Origin: Mermis nigrescens
Taxonomy: Eukaryota > Nematoda > Enoplea > Mermithida > Mermithidae
Direction: 5' to 3'
Assembly (NCBI GenBank): GCA_036768485.1
Contig: JAVLUZ010000143.1
Span: forward strand, 248,001 to 312,000
Length of the DNA: 64,000 bases
Of this stretch, positions 1 to 10,045 are shown one piece after another; the stretch's first letter is position 1, and the number at the start of each line of letters is the position of its first letter. Both the position numbers and the translations under genes were made by a program. A model generated the notes under the pieces. That model worked only from the letters and a program-made list of their open reading frames with translations. It made no database searches and was not told the origin of the DNA.

Positions 1-261
1 GCATCTTGCCGCTGCGTTACTCCATGCTTATTAAAAATTATGAAGTAATTAACAAACAGAAATTGAAAAAATTGGGTGAACAAAATATTGTGGAAAATTG
101 AGTAATGGCATGAAGCGTAGAAAATTTGACACTTCTGAGCCGAAAGTTAGCTAAAAACGTTTGAAACAATGCTTTTCGTGCGATTTTCTTGGAAATCAAC
201 AATTTTAGGTGTCACTACAACCATTTAGTGGGGGTCAGTAGTCATTTTGGGAGTCTAAACC

Positions 262-404
262 GCACATAGACGTGGTGACCCTACCCCGAGAATCCGATGG
301 ATCTTACAAAAATCGATAGACCCTCAAAATAAACGTTTTGGTGCTATTTTTGGCAATTTCTCCCCATCAGACTTCCCCAGAATTTGACTGCTGCTTATCT
401 GTGG
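262..404. mobile_element. MITE-like element, M3 family, with 8-bp target duplication
   Basis: A 143-bp noncoding element flanked by perfect copies of TCTAAACC at 254-261 and 405-412. Its inner text, with ATCGATAGACCCTC and a GGCAATTT..CCCATC stretch, matches the copies at 9528-9696, 21457-21619 and 42538-42672. The 8-bp duplication is typical of hAT-superfamily insertions. It lies just 3' of the claudin-like gene. Confidence 0.7.
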
Positions 405-567
405 TCTAAACCACCGAACTCAGATCACTTATAGTCCAGATCAGGGATGCTCCCCCGCAGTCAAGTGACGTTTGTAGCAAAATATACGATGCGATTAGCA
501 TAGAACCTTTACGTTTTTCTTGTACATTCATGATCACGACGAGTAATATTTGCTGATCGCTCTGAGT

Positions 568-3500
568 TCAGATTGTTTGAGAATATTGGTGTCCTCGGTC
601 ACGTCCGACGGCAAACAGCACTGAAGCAAGAAGTTGACCAATGGAGGCGCCAACGGCGCACCAAAACGAGTAGCCAAAGGCATCCTAAATTTGGAAGGTA
701 GATTTTGCATGCGTTATTTGGAAGGATAAATATATGAGACTAAAGGAGATTGAATGAGACTTTGAGAAATTAGAACTAAGTATTTGAAAATGATTTTCTA
801 AAGAAGAAATGCTTCGTAGCTACGAAAGTTATGATCGCTTAGCTTCTTTTCACACACCGATCAATTATTTCAAGATTGAAAAAGTGATGAATGTTCTCCA
901 TTGCCAGTGTGACAAGGACATGGAGGTAGAGAGACCATGGTCACCCCTGAAATCTTTACGCCCCTCAAGAAATTTTTTCACCCCTCCTTCCCAGAATTTT
1001 TGATTTTCAAAACAAATCGTAGAAAAAATGTCATTTTAAGTGTTTTTAGCGATCTTTTTGTGCAAAAGTAACAACATTTTTGACATTTCGAGCCACATAT
1101 TCGTTTTAAAACTATAATTTTTTTACTTTTACGAAATTTTTTATATTTTTATGTTATAGAGAAAAATAGCATCGTCAGAAACGCCTAAAAAGTTTTTGAC
1201 GCATATCCGTCGTTTTAAGCCCAAAAATGCAATTAAGAACAAATTTTTGGTCTCATCTCAGATTCTATACCGTGCATGCATAGTATAGACCCATGAGAAT
1301 TCGGAAAAACACGCAGAACGGTAGACCCCCAGAGTAAGTTTTTAGCACTTTTTCGCGATTTCGTTAAATCCAGACGTTACGTATTCTCAGGGAATTTGGG
1401 AAGTTTTGACCCTCCCAGAATGGCTACTGACCCCCACGAAATGGCTAAAGCGACCCCAGAATTGTCGATTGTTCACATAAGTAAAAAGTTTGCCTTTTAA
1501 GCGTTTTTAGCTCATTTTTGGCTCAAAAGTCTCAAACTTTCGGCGTTTCGCGCCAATATACATTTTTTGACTATATTTCAAGTTTACTCGATTTTTTCGA
1601 ATTTTTTTGTGATTTTTTGTTTTATGTTATAAAGAACGAGCATAGTCCGGAAAGTCAAAAGACAGTATTTTTGGCGAGTAACCATCGTTACTTTTGGCCA
1701 AAAAGGCACTTTTGAAAATTTTTGGGCTCTACCCTCCGAAGAATTCTTAAGTTGAACATGTATGATCCAGATCCCCAAAAATTTGGTTGTTGTCCATGTA
1801 TGGTGGACAACTCATTCGTTCTTGTACATATTATCGAAGAAGTCGCTAGTAAGCGCCTATAGAAGCGATTACTGCAATCTCAGAAGGAAGCATGCTTTTA
1901 AATTTATTGGAGAGAACGTTATTTCAAAGTATTTTTAGTCTTATTTCGATAGTCATATTCTCCTGTTGCACATTGTAATAACACGACTCGAGTCCAGCCC
2001 GATGCATGAATTTAACGACCATTTTTTTGCCGAGCAAATTTTAGACTTACGGGACTGATACTAATGCCGGTAATGCCATCTCTCGGAGTGGCTCCCAATT
2101 TTCCAGTCAAATGAAGATAGCAATAAGCGCAAACGCCCGAAGCTGCTGACAATCCTTAATAGGGCAAGGGTACATAAATGTAAAACAAATGAAAAATATC
2201 GAATTAATGCATGCTCACAATTTTAGCCGTTCAAAAATAGAATAATTCATCCAATGGGCAAGAAAAATATGTTTCCAAATGGAGCTATGAAGGTGTTAAG
2301 CAATAAATATAAAACTATTTCGAAGTGAATACAGGAAATTCTTAACGTATTCAAATCAATAACAGTTGATTCAAAGATAATTTAGCATACTTTTCCGGAC
2401 GAAGAAATTAATACATTAAAAAAGAATTAAAAAATTAAAAAAACATTTAGTGTATTGAGATAATTTGTTTTGTATGAACAAATTATTGCTAGTCAAAGAC
2501 CAAGAAAGACGGACTTCGCTAGATCAAGCTGTTAATATAAATTAAGCTTTTTTACCTCAGCAAGAAAAATTTATTAACGAGAATAGTTTCGTTTCCGTCT
2601 AAAATCAAAAATAATATTATTTGGGAAGATCAAAGATATGCTTTTGTTCCCTAGAAATTGTAAAATGCATTAATTAACAAAAGTCTCAGAAAAGCAAAAA
2701 ATCTGGCGCGAAAAATCGTTCTAAGAAGCGCACTGATTTGAGGTCAAGGACTTCAAAGTCTAGATTCCAAGCTGGTGGGCCTAGAATTTTCGTAAGGGAA
2801 GGGCGATACCTCAATTTTTTTGAAACAGTTAATAATATAGAATAAAAAATCCACTAGTCACGTGCACATTATCGTTTTTTTCGTCGTTTTACTATACCTT
2901 ATTTTATTTATAACGATTTTTAGTGCGAGAAGTTTTCGATAAAATTTCACAATTTTCGGCAATTTTGTGCGAAAAAATGCTCAGATTTCGTTAACTGGAG
3001 CTAAAATTTCGCCATGAAATTAGCAAAATTTAGGCAGAAAGACCTTTAGTGAGATTTGTATTGCTTCGTCATTTCCTGTATTTCAGCACTTGGGTCAAAA
3101 CAAATTGAAGCATTTGACGCAAAGATCGACAATTTTCGGAATTATTACTAAAAAATGGGACAAGGCCGAAAAATCCGGCTACCAGGCTTGCCGACTATGT
3201 TGGATTCATGGGAAGCGCGACCGACCCCTCACCACACCTGGGCGTGGGGGGTTTGGGGGTATGCACCTTCCCCCCGAGAAACCAAAATTCAATTTTCGAA
3301 ATTTTTTTTCGTTTTTTCGCAATTTTTTGATGCTAATGGATAGTTCTCGATGAGAAACGTTGAAAAATGGTGTTTTTTCGCCAACCACCATTTTTTAGGC
3401 AATTTTTTGACTTTCAAAAAATCTTGCACCCCCCCCTAAGAATTTTCTTGCTGCCCACGTATGCCCCTCACCCCCCGCTAATCCACTTCTGATTCTGTCT

Positions 3501-5293
3501 GAATGTGTACAGCTCATTCTAAGGAAATATCCCTGTAGTGTTCAATATCTCCCAGAATCTTCTAAAAGTCTGTCAATAATAGAATAGTGCCTTCGTATGA
3601 AAAATGCTCTATCGGCTATTTTTGGGACGAATTAAAGATAAACGTATAAAAATAAACCCCAGGTGACTGATTAATGAAGTGCGAATCTGGTCCGAATTTT
3701 ACGTTATTTTAGGAAAACCATCGTTACTTTCTAATTCATTTTTTCTGCGCAGAAATGGACTGATTATTTAGAACCGCATTTCTAGCCTGCATTAAAACGA
3801 CAATAAGCATAAAAGTCGTCTCAAAATAACGTTTTCTTGCATCTTGTAGAACACACATTCTAAGAATTTCTTGTTTAAGCACCTTAATATGTAATGGAAT
3901 AAAAATGCTCAGAAAACGACAAAAAAATTACCAGCCACTAAGACGAAAATCGATAAGCAGCAGCCGCAGCGGGTGCAAATGCACGGGCTAACGATCAGAG
4001 TCAAAACGCCTAACAAAGCTGAACCACCCATTAGCGCCAAACAAATGATTTCCCAAACTAAAAAACAGTGTCGACAAGAATGAGGTGTGTAAAAGGTCTC
4101 TTCTTTTTAAACAAGCAGTTAGATGCTGAATGATAGCCTGTAGCAGATAAATCTGATGGGTTATAAATCAATAATTTCTCTTTTATTATTATAATCACAT
4201 AATAAAGTCGCGATTGAATTTTAATCGCATTTGCTAAATTTTGCAAAAGATGTATTGTCAGGACTTCTCTCGTTGTGTATTTTTTGGGGAACAAAGTCGA
4301 TATTCTAAAATTTCAGACTAAATGTTATGCTGCAAACATACATGCAACATCTATTTATTTGTATTTTATTTTCAATCTTTTTGTTCTTTTATTTTTCTTC
4401 AATGCCCATAATGTTTGGAGGCGTGTTCCACAGTCCATACGCCAGAAAGACATCAACTCTGCAGCAAGTAGAACGAAATAATGGTCTAGTTATGCACGTT
4501 AGAAAATGAATTGTATTTATTTAAATTTGCATAGGATCTGTTTTGAACTAAGATCTGAATAATATCAACAAAACATATAGAGTCAAACTAAAGTGACTAT
4601 AAATTAAATGTTAGTAAGAAGCATTTCCGATTCTTCTTGATGCAGCAGCTCAAACAGCTTTTAATTTCACGACTAAACATTAAATCAAGTACCTAAGTGA
4701 TTATACAATTGTTTACTTAAGCGTATTACTCATATCTTACGTATTACTGCTCGACTAATCGAAAGTCGAACAGTAATACGTATTACGTATTACTGTTCGA
4801 CTTTGAATGATTTTTTCACGCATTTAACACAAAATTTACGTCGGCTGCTAGAATTTATTTGAAAATGGCTACAGAAATGCGATCGCTCAACGAAACTAAG
4901 AAGCGTCTGAAAAAAGTGCGCCTATGACACGCTAACTTTGATCAAGTTTTGTAATGAAAAAAGTGGAATATTACCATCGTATTCTTTAAATACGTCCTTC
5001 AATTCCTCGAGATTAGCCACATTCGGCAGACGATCGAATCGATTGGCGCAAAATTCTGTTGACGAATCACCAGTCGCCATTGCGATCAGCGGTTGAGCCG
5101 CGCCTTTGCTGTAGCATTGCTGCCAAAGACCCCTTCTACCCCCCTCGAACCTGAACGATATTGGAATGCTCGATTCGCCTAATTGATACGAATAGTACGA
5201 CCAGTAATTCGTGGCTAAAGATACTATGGCCAGGCCAGTGCTTAGTAGCAAGACGACAAAGGCTAAGACTTGTAGTCCCGAATATTGCTTCAT
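568..5293 (-). CDS. Claudin/PMP22-family four-span membrane protein, four exons
   Basis: Coding exons are 5293-4975, 4057-3932, 2154-2051 and 684-568. Together they make 666 nt, 221 residues plus stop. Each intron has GT..AG ends (donors GTAATA, GTAATT, GTAAGT) and the phases match (1, 1, 0). Exon 1 holds TM1 (about residues 8-28) and an extracellular loop with the claudin signature W31, G55-L56-W57, C60 and C82. Exon 2 gives TM2 and the start of TM3, with a Cys-rich turn between. Exon 3 finishes TM3. Exon 4 has the GYSFW sequence typical of claudin TM4 and ends with a short tail, YSQTI. Total length and topology fit claudins, which form or regulate cell-cell junctions (septate junctions in insects). 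Family membership is well supported; the particular claudin subtype is not. No other gene is close. The introns carry MITEs, for example at 3233-3463. Confidence 0.88.
940..1780. repeat. Diverged dispersed repeat (M5) inside a claudin intron
   Basis: Two diverged tandem copies, about 955-1260 and 1380-1780. They share the order CGTTTTTAGC, a TTTCGGCGTTTCGCGCC-type patch, an AT-rich stretch, TTTTATGTTATA and a second conserved block. A reverse-oriented relative lies at about 55340-55700. No ORF is convincing. This fills most of intron 3 of the claudin-like gene. Confidence 0.55.
3233..3463. mobile_element. MITE-like element, M1 family, with perfect 8-bp target duplication
   Basis: A 231-bp noncoding element with imperfect terminal inverted repeats (CACACCTGGGC on the left, complement of CATACGTGGGC on the right). 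It is flanked by perfect CCCCTCAC copies at 3225-3232 and 3464-3471. Relatives lie at 31415-31673, 33370-33615, 35953-36217, 41033-41297 and 57588-57833. Size and 8-bp target duplication indicate a hAT-like MITE. It sits in intron 2 of the claudin-like gene. Confidence 0.8.
4762..4804. repeat. Perfect 19-bp inverted repeat with 5-nt spacer
   Basis: The left arm (4762-4780) and right arm (4786-4804) are exact reverse complements, separated by TATTA. The sequence just upstream (about 4741-4760) repeats part of the arm imperfectly. It lies in intron 1 of the claudin-like gene and would fold as a strong hairpin or cruciform. No function is recognised. Confidence 0.8.
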
Positions 5294-5490
5294 GCTTGTG
5301 TACTATATGAATCTAATCATAAATCATAAAGTTTCAATAATTTGTTTCGCAATATTAAACAATTGCGACATTCTAACAACATAAATAAATATAAGGTAAA
5401 TTGAAATAAAAGAGTTGGACTTTTTCCAGATTTTTCCAGAAGTCTGACCGCTTATTAGGTCTTTGAATAGCTGTTAGCTGGAGTGATAAA

Positions 5491-5635
5491 CTCACACGGG
5501 CGTGGGAGTTTAGAGGGTTTAATCTGAAAAGAAAACCCCTGATATATCGATAAAACCCCAGAATTGACTTTTCGGTGCTCTTTTTGGCAATTTTGTTCAT
5601 ATGATCTCCCAGAATTTCGCAACTGCCTATGTATA
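5491..5635. mobile_element. MITE-like element, M3 family
   Basis: About 145 bp with a left end of CACACGGGCGTGGG and a right end of CTGCCTATGTATA. The inner text matches the M3 consensus. The flanks GTGATAAA and GTGATTAA are a 7-of-8 target-duplication match. It lies about 200 bp upstream of the claudin-like start codon. Confidence 0.6.
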
Positions 5636-5922
5636 GTGATTAAGCATAACAGTGCATGGAAATATTTTACGTATTCTGCTAAGAATCCTTTATCAGTTGA
5701 GAAAACAAAACATCGATTAATAAAAAAACGATGATGATAGTAATGATGGTTTATTATTATCACTCCTATTACAATTCGATGCAAAGTAACACAGACAGTA
5801 ACATTTTCTTCAAATAGGAAAACAAAAATTTATTTTCATTTGCAATACGCTTTTTGGTAAAGGCTATTGGTCAGTTAAGTTTAACTATGACTTTGATACG
5901 AATCTGAAAAATCAAAACTTAT

Positions 5923-6089
5923 AGTCTGTTTCACATAAGTTTGGGCAAAAATTTTAAGAATTTCTATCGGCAGTAAGCGAGCGGATTACGATAATTATAT
6001 ATCAGATCAACGTTATAATCGTAATCTGTCAGCTTATGTCGGAGATGGTTTTTAAAACTAATGCCCAAACTTGCGTGAAACAGACTTTA
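5923..6089. mobile_element. Palindromic MITE, M4 family (TA-flanked)
   Basis: A roughly 167-bp element with long terminal inverted repeats. It starts TAGTCTGTTTCACATAAG and ends with the complement (GTGAAACAGACTT). Related copies are at 15338-15505, 48532-48693 and 63323-63485, with a fragment at about 24009-24075. The TA next to each end and the palindromic build suggest a Tc1/mariner-type nonautonomous element. It has no coding capacity. Confidence 0.7.
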
Positions 6090-8473
6090 ATTTCTGTTGG
6101 TAAAATAATTTAAAGAACACATTAGTTCGTATTTCGGACTATTGTAGTGAAAAAGTAGATAAATGCATCGATTTTTTCATAAAAGTTCCGCTGAATTTAT
6201 TGTTTTGAATGAAGAGGATTATTTTTTGTGAATTCGGATGACGCGGACAAGCGTAGAATAAAATGTGAATCTATTATAAGCAAATAATAAGAGGGCATGC
6301 GCAAATGAACAAATGAATAACAAGCGCAATGTCCCATTCTTGCGCATATTGACGCATATAATTCATTATCGATGAAAAAATTGCAGTGAATTTCGGAAAT
6401 GATAGGTTCTCCAAAAGCAGAGATAACGTAAAGCAGATGGGAATTAAAAGATCAATTCGTCTCATCTTAGCCGGTCGACGAAATGCCCGTATTTAGCTAA
6501 CGATTGATTTCTATTCTTAGGTCTCGGAACGAAAAAAGCAAAACAAACGCACTAACTCAAATATTTGTGCGGAAAAGCAACGTCACGATCATCAGCATTG
6601 CCAATCATAGTTACGAAAAATAACAACGAGACTGGTCTGATAGTGATTCTGAATCTGAAATTAATTAGCAGGACTACCGGTTTCTCCTATGTATACAAGC
6701 AATTTAATAAAACTTTAACGTCAAGATATTAGGTACGGATCCATAAACGCGAAAAAAAGCGCCAGTCAGGCAGGGCATTTAATATTTTCGATTTGATAAC
6801 GACCACACCTACTAGCTTCAGATACTTACGTAGATTATCGCGTAGCTTAAAGCGCTGAATCGGAGCTTTTTTGCTTCTCCTCGAAAACGTCTTTTACGCA
6901 CTATTCATAATTTTACAAGCAAGATTGCTGCTACTGCCAGGTTATTACTGAGAAAAAGTCGCGTGATCGAACCGACGCTGGTTTTATCGGGGCGAAATCA
7001 TTACAGTTCGACCAGCCACCGGCGCTATTCCTTGTCGTTGAATGAATACCTTAGCTTTAGAGCAAATTTTCTTACGGCTAGGTGAGTATAAAAAGCAAAA
7101 AGAGCGAAATTGAGTAAGAATCGATGGCTAACATGCTAAAAGGGCTTAATAATGAAACATTTGGCATCTTCTAGCTACGCTTATATCAAATCTGTTTCTA
7201 CGCCGCGACGGACGATGTCGCCTGAAGTAATAACAATAATGATCCTCAAATGCAAATTTTACGTTAGAATGCGTCTTCTGTATGATAAAGACAGACAGCG
7301 TAGGTTGGTCAGAAAAAAGGTCAGTAAGGGCGCGTTTGTTTGGCTCTATGAAACCGTTCTAGACTCAGAATAGGGTTGAGTTGAAACTACAGAAAGCACA
7401 AAAATCGATTTCAACGTCACTTATTAAATGCGGCATGGTGATCTCCTATAAGGACAGCTGGCTTCAACGGTACCCCGTGCTTTTGTCGACAAAAGGCTCT
7501 GACCTTTGCTTGATTGGCCGTAGTCCAAAGCAGCCAGCACAATCAATGTAATTAAAATCTATTATGACATTGATCAGCGCGATTAATAATAGTGTGCATT
7601 CGCTAATGGCTAATGTTGTAGTTACAACCTAACGCATGGAGGAAAGCAAGCCAGAAAAACGACGCCAAATAACCTGTCTGTGTTTCGGGCTTCTAGTCAA
7701 GCTTATTTTGAAGCATTGAGAAGCTGTATTTTACTGCCATATTTCTTGTTTTTTCAAAGCTCCTATGCAGATGCTCACCATGAAAACAACGCTGAATTTA
7801 TGAAAGAGGCCGGCCGACCTACATACATATGTACATTTTTGAAGCTAAACATGCGTAAGATTGTTTACCTTGATTGAAAAGGATACAAGCGAATAGAAGG
7901 AGCGCTCCGAAAGGCTCATTAGAGCCTGCTTGTATTTCCTAAATGTTCAATAAGTGTTAGGACTAGTAAACACAAATCAACCCAATAAATAGATTTCAAC
8001 ACCGGTTTGAAAGATTTAAGTATGCACACGTTCAGTAGGTTTCAGTGCCTCGCAAGTTAATAGAATGAAAATAAATTTTTTTATGATTTTTACTCATAAT
8101 TCATGTTGAACGATGTTGAATTTCGGAGGCACATATATTACTTTAGATGTAAGAACTTTTATTATTTTTTTAAGTTTATCAGAAATACTTTGAAATGGAA
8201 GAATCGCAATGACGCTGTTTGAATAAGAAATTTAAGGTTTGGTGACAAAGTCTAATCGTTGTAGCTCAATTAAAAGTTCCACCTTAGCGTTGGGTCTAAC
8301 TTGTTTCTCGAGATATGTTTTCAAGAATTAGGTATCTACATACATATGCAGTATAACACCAAACTCAAGAACAATACAAATCAATTAATTAAGTCCTTGA
8401 TGTTCTCCGCATTTGTTAATCGGGGTCAGTGGCAAATCCAGAATTCCCGTAAGGGAGGAGGGGGGTGCGATAC
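6090..8473. other. Intergenic DNA without recognisable genes
   Basis: AT-rich sequence with only short ORFs of no recognisable family. One short ATG-led stretch ends in a good splice donor (about 7046-7080, GTGAGT), but no partner exon was found and a TATAAAA overlaps it. Confidence 0.5.
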
Positions 8474-8620
8474 CTTACATGAGTAGCAGCCAAAGTCTGG
8501 GGGTCCAATGGAGCAAAATTGCCATAAATAGCATCTGAAATTCAATTTTGGGGTTCTATCGATTTTGTAAGAGTCTGCCGGATTCTGGGGGATTCGGGCA
8601 CCATCCACGCCCATTCGTAG
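8474..8620. mobile_element. MITE-like element, M3 family, with perfect 8-bp target duplication
   Basis: A 147-bp copy in reverse orientation to the one at 42538. It is flanked by GCGATACC at 8466-8473 and 8621-8628. The inner text includes GGGGGTCCAATGG and TTCTATCGATTTTG, shared with 9528-9696. It is noncoding. Confidence 0.75.
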
Positions 8621-9527
8621 GCGATACCCCACCCAACTTTCCTCACACAGTCAAATGTAGGTCGAATTATTTGCGTGTCAAATAGCGTTTTTTCGTCATT
8701 TTATATTGTCGACTTTAATTCAAAACCATATTTGGTGCAGAATTTTTTGAAGCATTTTCAAATTTTCGGCAATTTCGCGTGAAAAATGCTTAAATTTCTT
8801 TGATGTTTAGCTGAAACCCGGTGCGAAACGCTGGAGAATCTGTTAACTTTAGACACAAGAATGCTTAGAGACTTGAATATACTGCTCTACTGGTGAATTT
8901 GTGCACTTGGAGCAATATAACAAAACAAGCCAATAAAAACGTCTGACACAAAGTATCGAAATTAGTTTAAATTTATGCTAAAAACGGAGGGAAGCATACT
9001 GAAATGGTTGTTTATGCTCTAAAATTGTTTAAAGATTCATAAGATATATTTGGCCGTCACAAAAACATATTCCTGGCGAAAAATATGGCTCTCATTGCAG
9101 GCAGCCAAGACAGTCAAAAATTAATGTTAAAAACATCCATCGAGGCAACTTTGTTGGACCAATGGGGAGGGCGAGGGCGGCGCTCTCCTCCATCCGCTCT
9201 TCTTTAATTCGCCCCTAGGATGGCCCTTGGCCAGCCTATTCAGATGGCCAGCATAGGTTCAACTTAAAATTCCTTAAGATGTAGTGTATGACCTACATTT
9301 TATTTACTTACTATATGTGTCATCATCACTCCGATTCCAGAAGTTGCCACAAACATACTTATGCTAAAGCGGCTATAAGCAATCCTCGTTTTGTCTGAGA
9401 TGTTTTGCAGATAGGAATCGTTTTGATCTTCCGTAACACAAAAGGTTTGAGGTTTGAAAGACGAGCTGGATGCGAAATTGGCGTCTGTGAAAATAAGACT
9501 ACAATATCAAAACATCCCAGTGACAAC

Positions 9528-9696
9528 CATATATGGGCAGCAGCCAAATTGTCAAACTCTGGTGGCCTTTGGTGTAAAACCGGCGAGAATCCCAAAAAAG
9601 ACATGTCAAAAATTAAATTTTGGGGTCTATCGATTTTAGTGGGTCTACCGGATTATCGGGGTGGGGGTCTATCCCCAATTACCACGCCCATGTGTG
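9528..9696. mobile_element. MITE-like element, M3 family, with perfect 8-bp target duplication
   Basis: A 169-bp element starting CATATATGGGCAGCAGCC and ending CACGCCCATGTGTG, so the ends are inverted repeats. It is flanked by GTGACAAC at 9520-9527 and 9697-9704. It is one of the clearest target duplications in the window. Long ORFs across it are translations of repeat sequence. Confidence 0.8.
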
Positions 9697-9819
9697 GTGA
9701 CAACTTTTTAGTTTATCAGCACTCGTGCATTAATACCTATGAAATAAGAAGATCTGATTATGTAGCACCAGCAAGGTCCAAGACTTCAGTGTTAAAAGAT
9801 TATGTCAGAAGCCGGCCCC

Positions 9820-10045
9820 AATAACGCACGGGCATGGAGGGTAAACCCCTTACTCGGAATTCGAAAGATCCCCAGAATTTGACGGATCCCAGATTTAAAT
9901 TTTCAATTGTTTCCGATTTGGATGAGCTCGCTAAGGAACGTCAAAAATTGTGTTTCCTTGCCCTTACTATCCACGTTTTCCCACACTTTTTGACATATGA
10001 AAATTTCTGGACCCCTGACCCCAGAATTTGCTCGCTGGTTATGTT
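9820..10045. repeat. Diverged MITE-like repeat of the M1/M3 type
   Basis: It begins near CGCACGGGCATGG and contains the familiar CCCCAGAATTTG and CCCAGAATTTGCTCGCTGG pieces. The terminal repeats and target duplication are not clean. The 97-codon ORF over it is repeat sequence. Confidence 0.4.

Noticed and set aside
7046..7080. Possible first coding exon MNTLALEQIFLRL followed by GTGAGT
   Set aside because: No partner exon found, and TATAAAA overlaps the donor, so chance is a sufficient explanation.
9405..9824. 139-codon ORF
   Set aside because: It runs across the M3 MITE at 9528-9696 and its target duplications; no domain.
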